A stretch of 6,327 nucleotides of DNA from Rhodospirillales bacterium. Lineage in GTDB: Bacteria > Pseudomonadota > Alphaproteobacteria > Rhodospirillales > Magnetospirillaceae. Numbering within the stretch: the stretch's first letter is position 1; each line of letters opens with the position of its first letter. The notes beneath the pieces are model-generated. The model was not told the origin of the DNA, ran no database searches, and saw only the letters and a program-made list of their open reading frames with translations. The position numbers were made by a program, and so were the translations under genes. Location of the stretch: NCBI GenBank assembly GCA_030040955.1, contig JASHSH010000239.1:1-6327 (forward strand), written 5' to 3'. Below are positions 5,681-6,327 of the stretch, one piece after another.

Positions 5681-6327
5681 TTGCGCGCGTCCCTACTGAT
5701 CGCTGCGACCCTGCTCGCCGTCGCGCTCGCCGCCGCCGCGCGCGCCGACGAGAACGGCTGGTATTTCGCCGCCCAGACCGGCATCAGCTACGTCCCCGAC
5801 ATCCATTTCACCAACTCGGCCACGCCGGGCGCGCAGGACAAGGTGAGTTCGAGCCTGGGCGCGGCCCTGGTGGGCGCGGTCGGCTACGCCTTCGAGCCCT
5901 TGCGCATCGAGGAGGAAGTCGGCTGGCGCATGGCCGATTTCGACAAGCTGTCCGCGCCGGCGACCGGCGAGGTGAGGGCCTCGGGCGGGTTCGAGCCGGT
6001 CTCCGGCATGACCAACGTCTATTACGATTTCGAGACCGGCTCGCCCTGGAAGCCCTATCTCGGCGCCGGCATCGGCGGGGCCGAGATGATTTCGCGCATC
6101 GGCGGCGGCGGGATCACCATGGTCGATACCGACCATGCCGTGCTCGCCTATGAGGGCATCGCCGGGCTTTCGTACCGGATCGACGATCACCTGTCGCTGA
6201 AGGGCGACTATCGCTACTTCGCCACGCCGAGCTCCGACTATCCGAACACCGGCTCGTTTGGCGCCGGCAGCGCGCGCATTTCTTATGCCTCGCACACGGT
6301 GATGGTCGGCTTCATCTACCGCTTCGG
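5681..6327 (+). CDS. Outer-membrane beta-barrel protein (OmpA/opacity-like porin family), 3' end cut by the window
   Basis: This is a probable eight-stranded outer-membrane barrel of the OmpA-like/opacity type; its exact role is unknown. The TTG start gives a clear Sec signal peptide (residues 1-22: MRASLLIAATLLAVAL then AAAARA, cleavage before DENGW). The mature part shows alternating-residue amphipathic strands with aromatic belts: WYFAAQTGISYV (27-38), LGAALVGAVGYAF (59-71), LRIEEEVGWRMADF (74-87), MTNVYYDF (110-117), WKPYLGAGIGGAEM (123-136), AVLAYEGIAGLSYRI (153-167), LSLKGDYRYFAT (171-182) and HTVMVGFIYRF (205-215). The last strand ends in Phe as in a BAM recognition signal, so the stop is probably only a few codons past the window. 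The segment PYLGAGIGG and the SYRIDDHLSLKGDYRYF turn are typical of this family. Loops near 41-56, 88-106 and 182-202 are the likely exposed ones. Its own predicted promoter lies upstream. Confidence 0.85.
   Translation, partial: MRASLLIAATLLAVALAAAARADENGWYFAAQTGISYVPDIHFTNSATPGAQDKVSSSLGAALVGAVGYAFEPLRIEEEVGWRMADFDKLSAPATGEVRASGGFEPVSGMTNVYYDFETGSPWKPYLGAGIGGAEMISRIGGGGITMVDTDHAVLAYEGIAGLSYRIDDHLSLKGDYRYFATPSSDYPNTGSFGAGSARISYASHTVMVGFIYRF

Noticed and set aside
5693..6295. Open frame of 200 codons on the - strand opposite the outer-membrane protein
   Set aside because: The + strand frame has a signal peptide, amphipathic strands and a ribosome binding site. The - strand product is low-complexity Gly/Arg/Asp sequence with no signal.

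Overview
The window is GC-rich and densely coded. All genes that can be supported are on the + strand. The Rieske, cytochrome b and cytochrome c1 subunits, a type II phosphatidylserine synthase and a short-form phosphatidylserine decarboxylase all point to an alphaproteobacterium with an aerobic, ubiquinol-oxidising respiratory chain. The genus cannot be set from this sequence.

Layout: (1) 1-2422 carries the cytochrome bc1 operon petA-petB-petC. petA is cut at its 5' end, and petB and petC are separate genes joined by a TGATG stop/start overlap. (2) 2439-3305 is an S-methyl-5'-thioadenosine phosphorylase gene (mtnP) that starts 16 bases after petC. It overlaps the GTG start of the next gene by 4 bases (GTGA). 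(3) 3302-4081 is psd, phosphatidylserine decarboxylase. (4) 4082-4754 is an island of visibly lower GC. It holds one small unrecognised gene (4251-4691, or from 4212) and leaders on both sides. (5) 4755-5594 is pssA, phosphatidylserine synthase. (6) 5595-5680 holds a plausible sigma-70-type promoter. (7) From 5681 to the window edge there is a secreted outer-membrane beta-barrel protein with a TTG start, probably cut only a few bases before its stop.

How the genes work together: the bc1 complex passes electrons from ubiquinol to cytochrome c and builds the proton gradient. PssA makes phosphatidylserine from CDP-diacylglycerol and serine, and Psd decarboxylates it to phosphatidylethanolamine, so the two enzymes are consecutive steps of one pathway. 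MtnP clears methylthioadenosine, a by-product of polyamine and other S-adenosylmethionine reactions. Its coupling to psd is probably organisational, not biochemical.

Most of the window is ordinary core metabolism. The one part that looks accessory is the AT-richer gene inserted between psd and pssA. I found no CRISPR array, tRNA, rRNA, transposase or recognised defence system.
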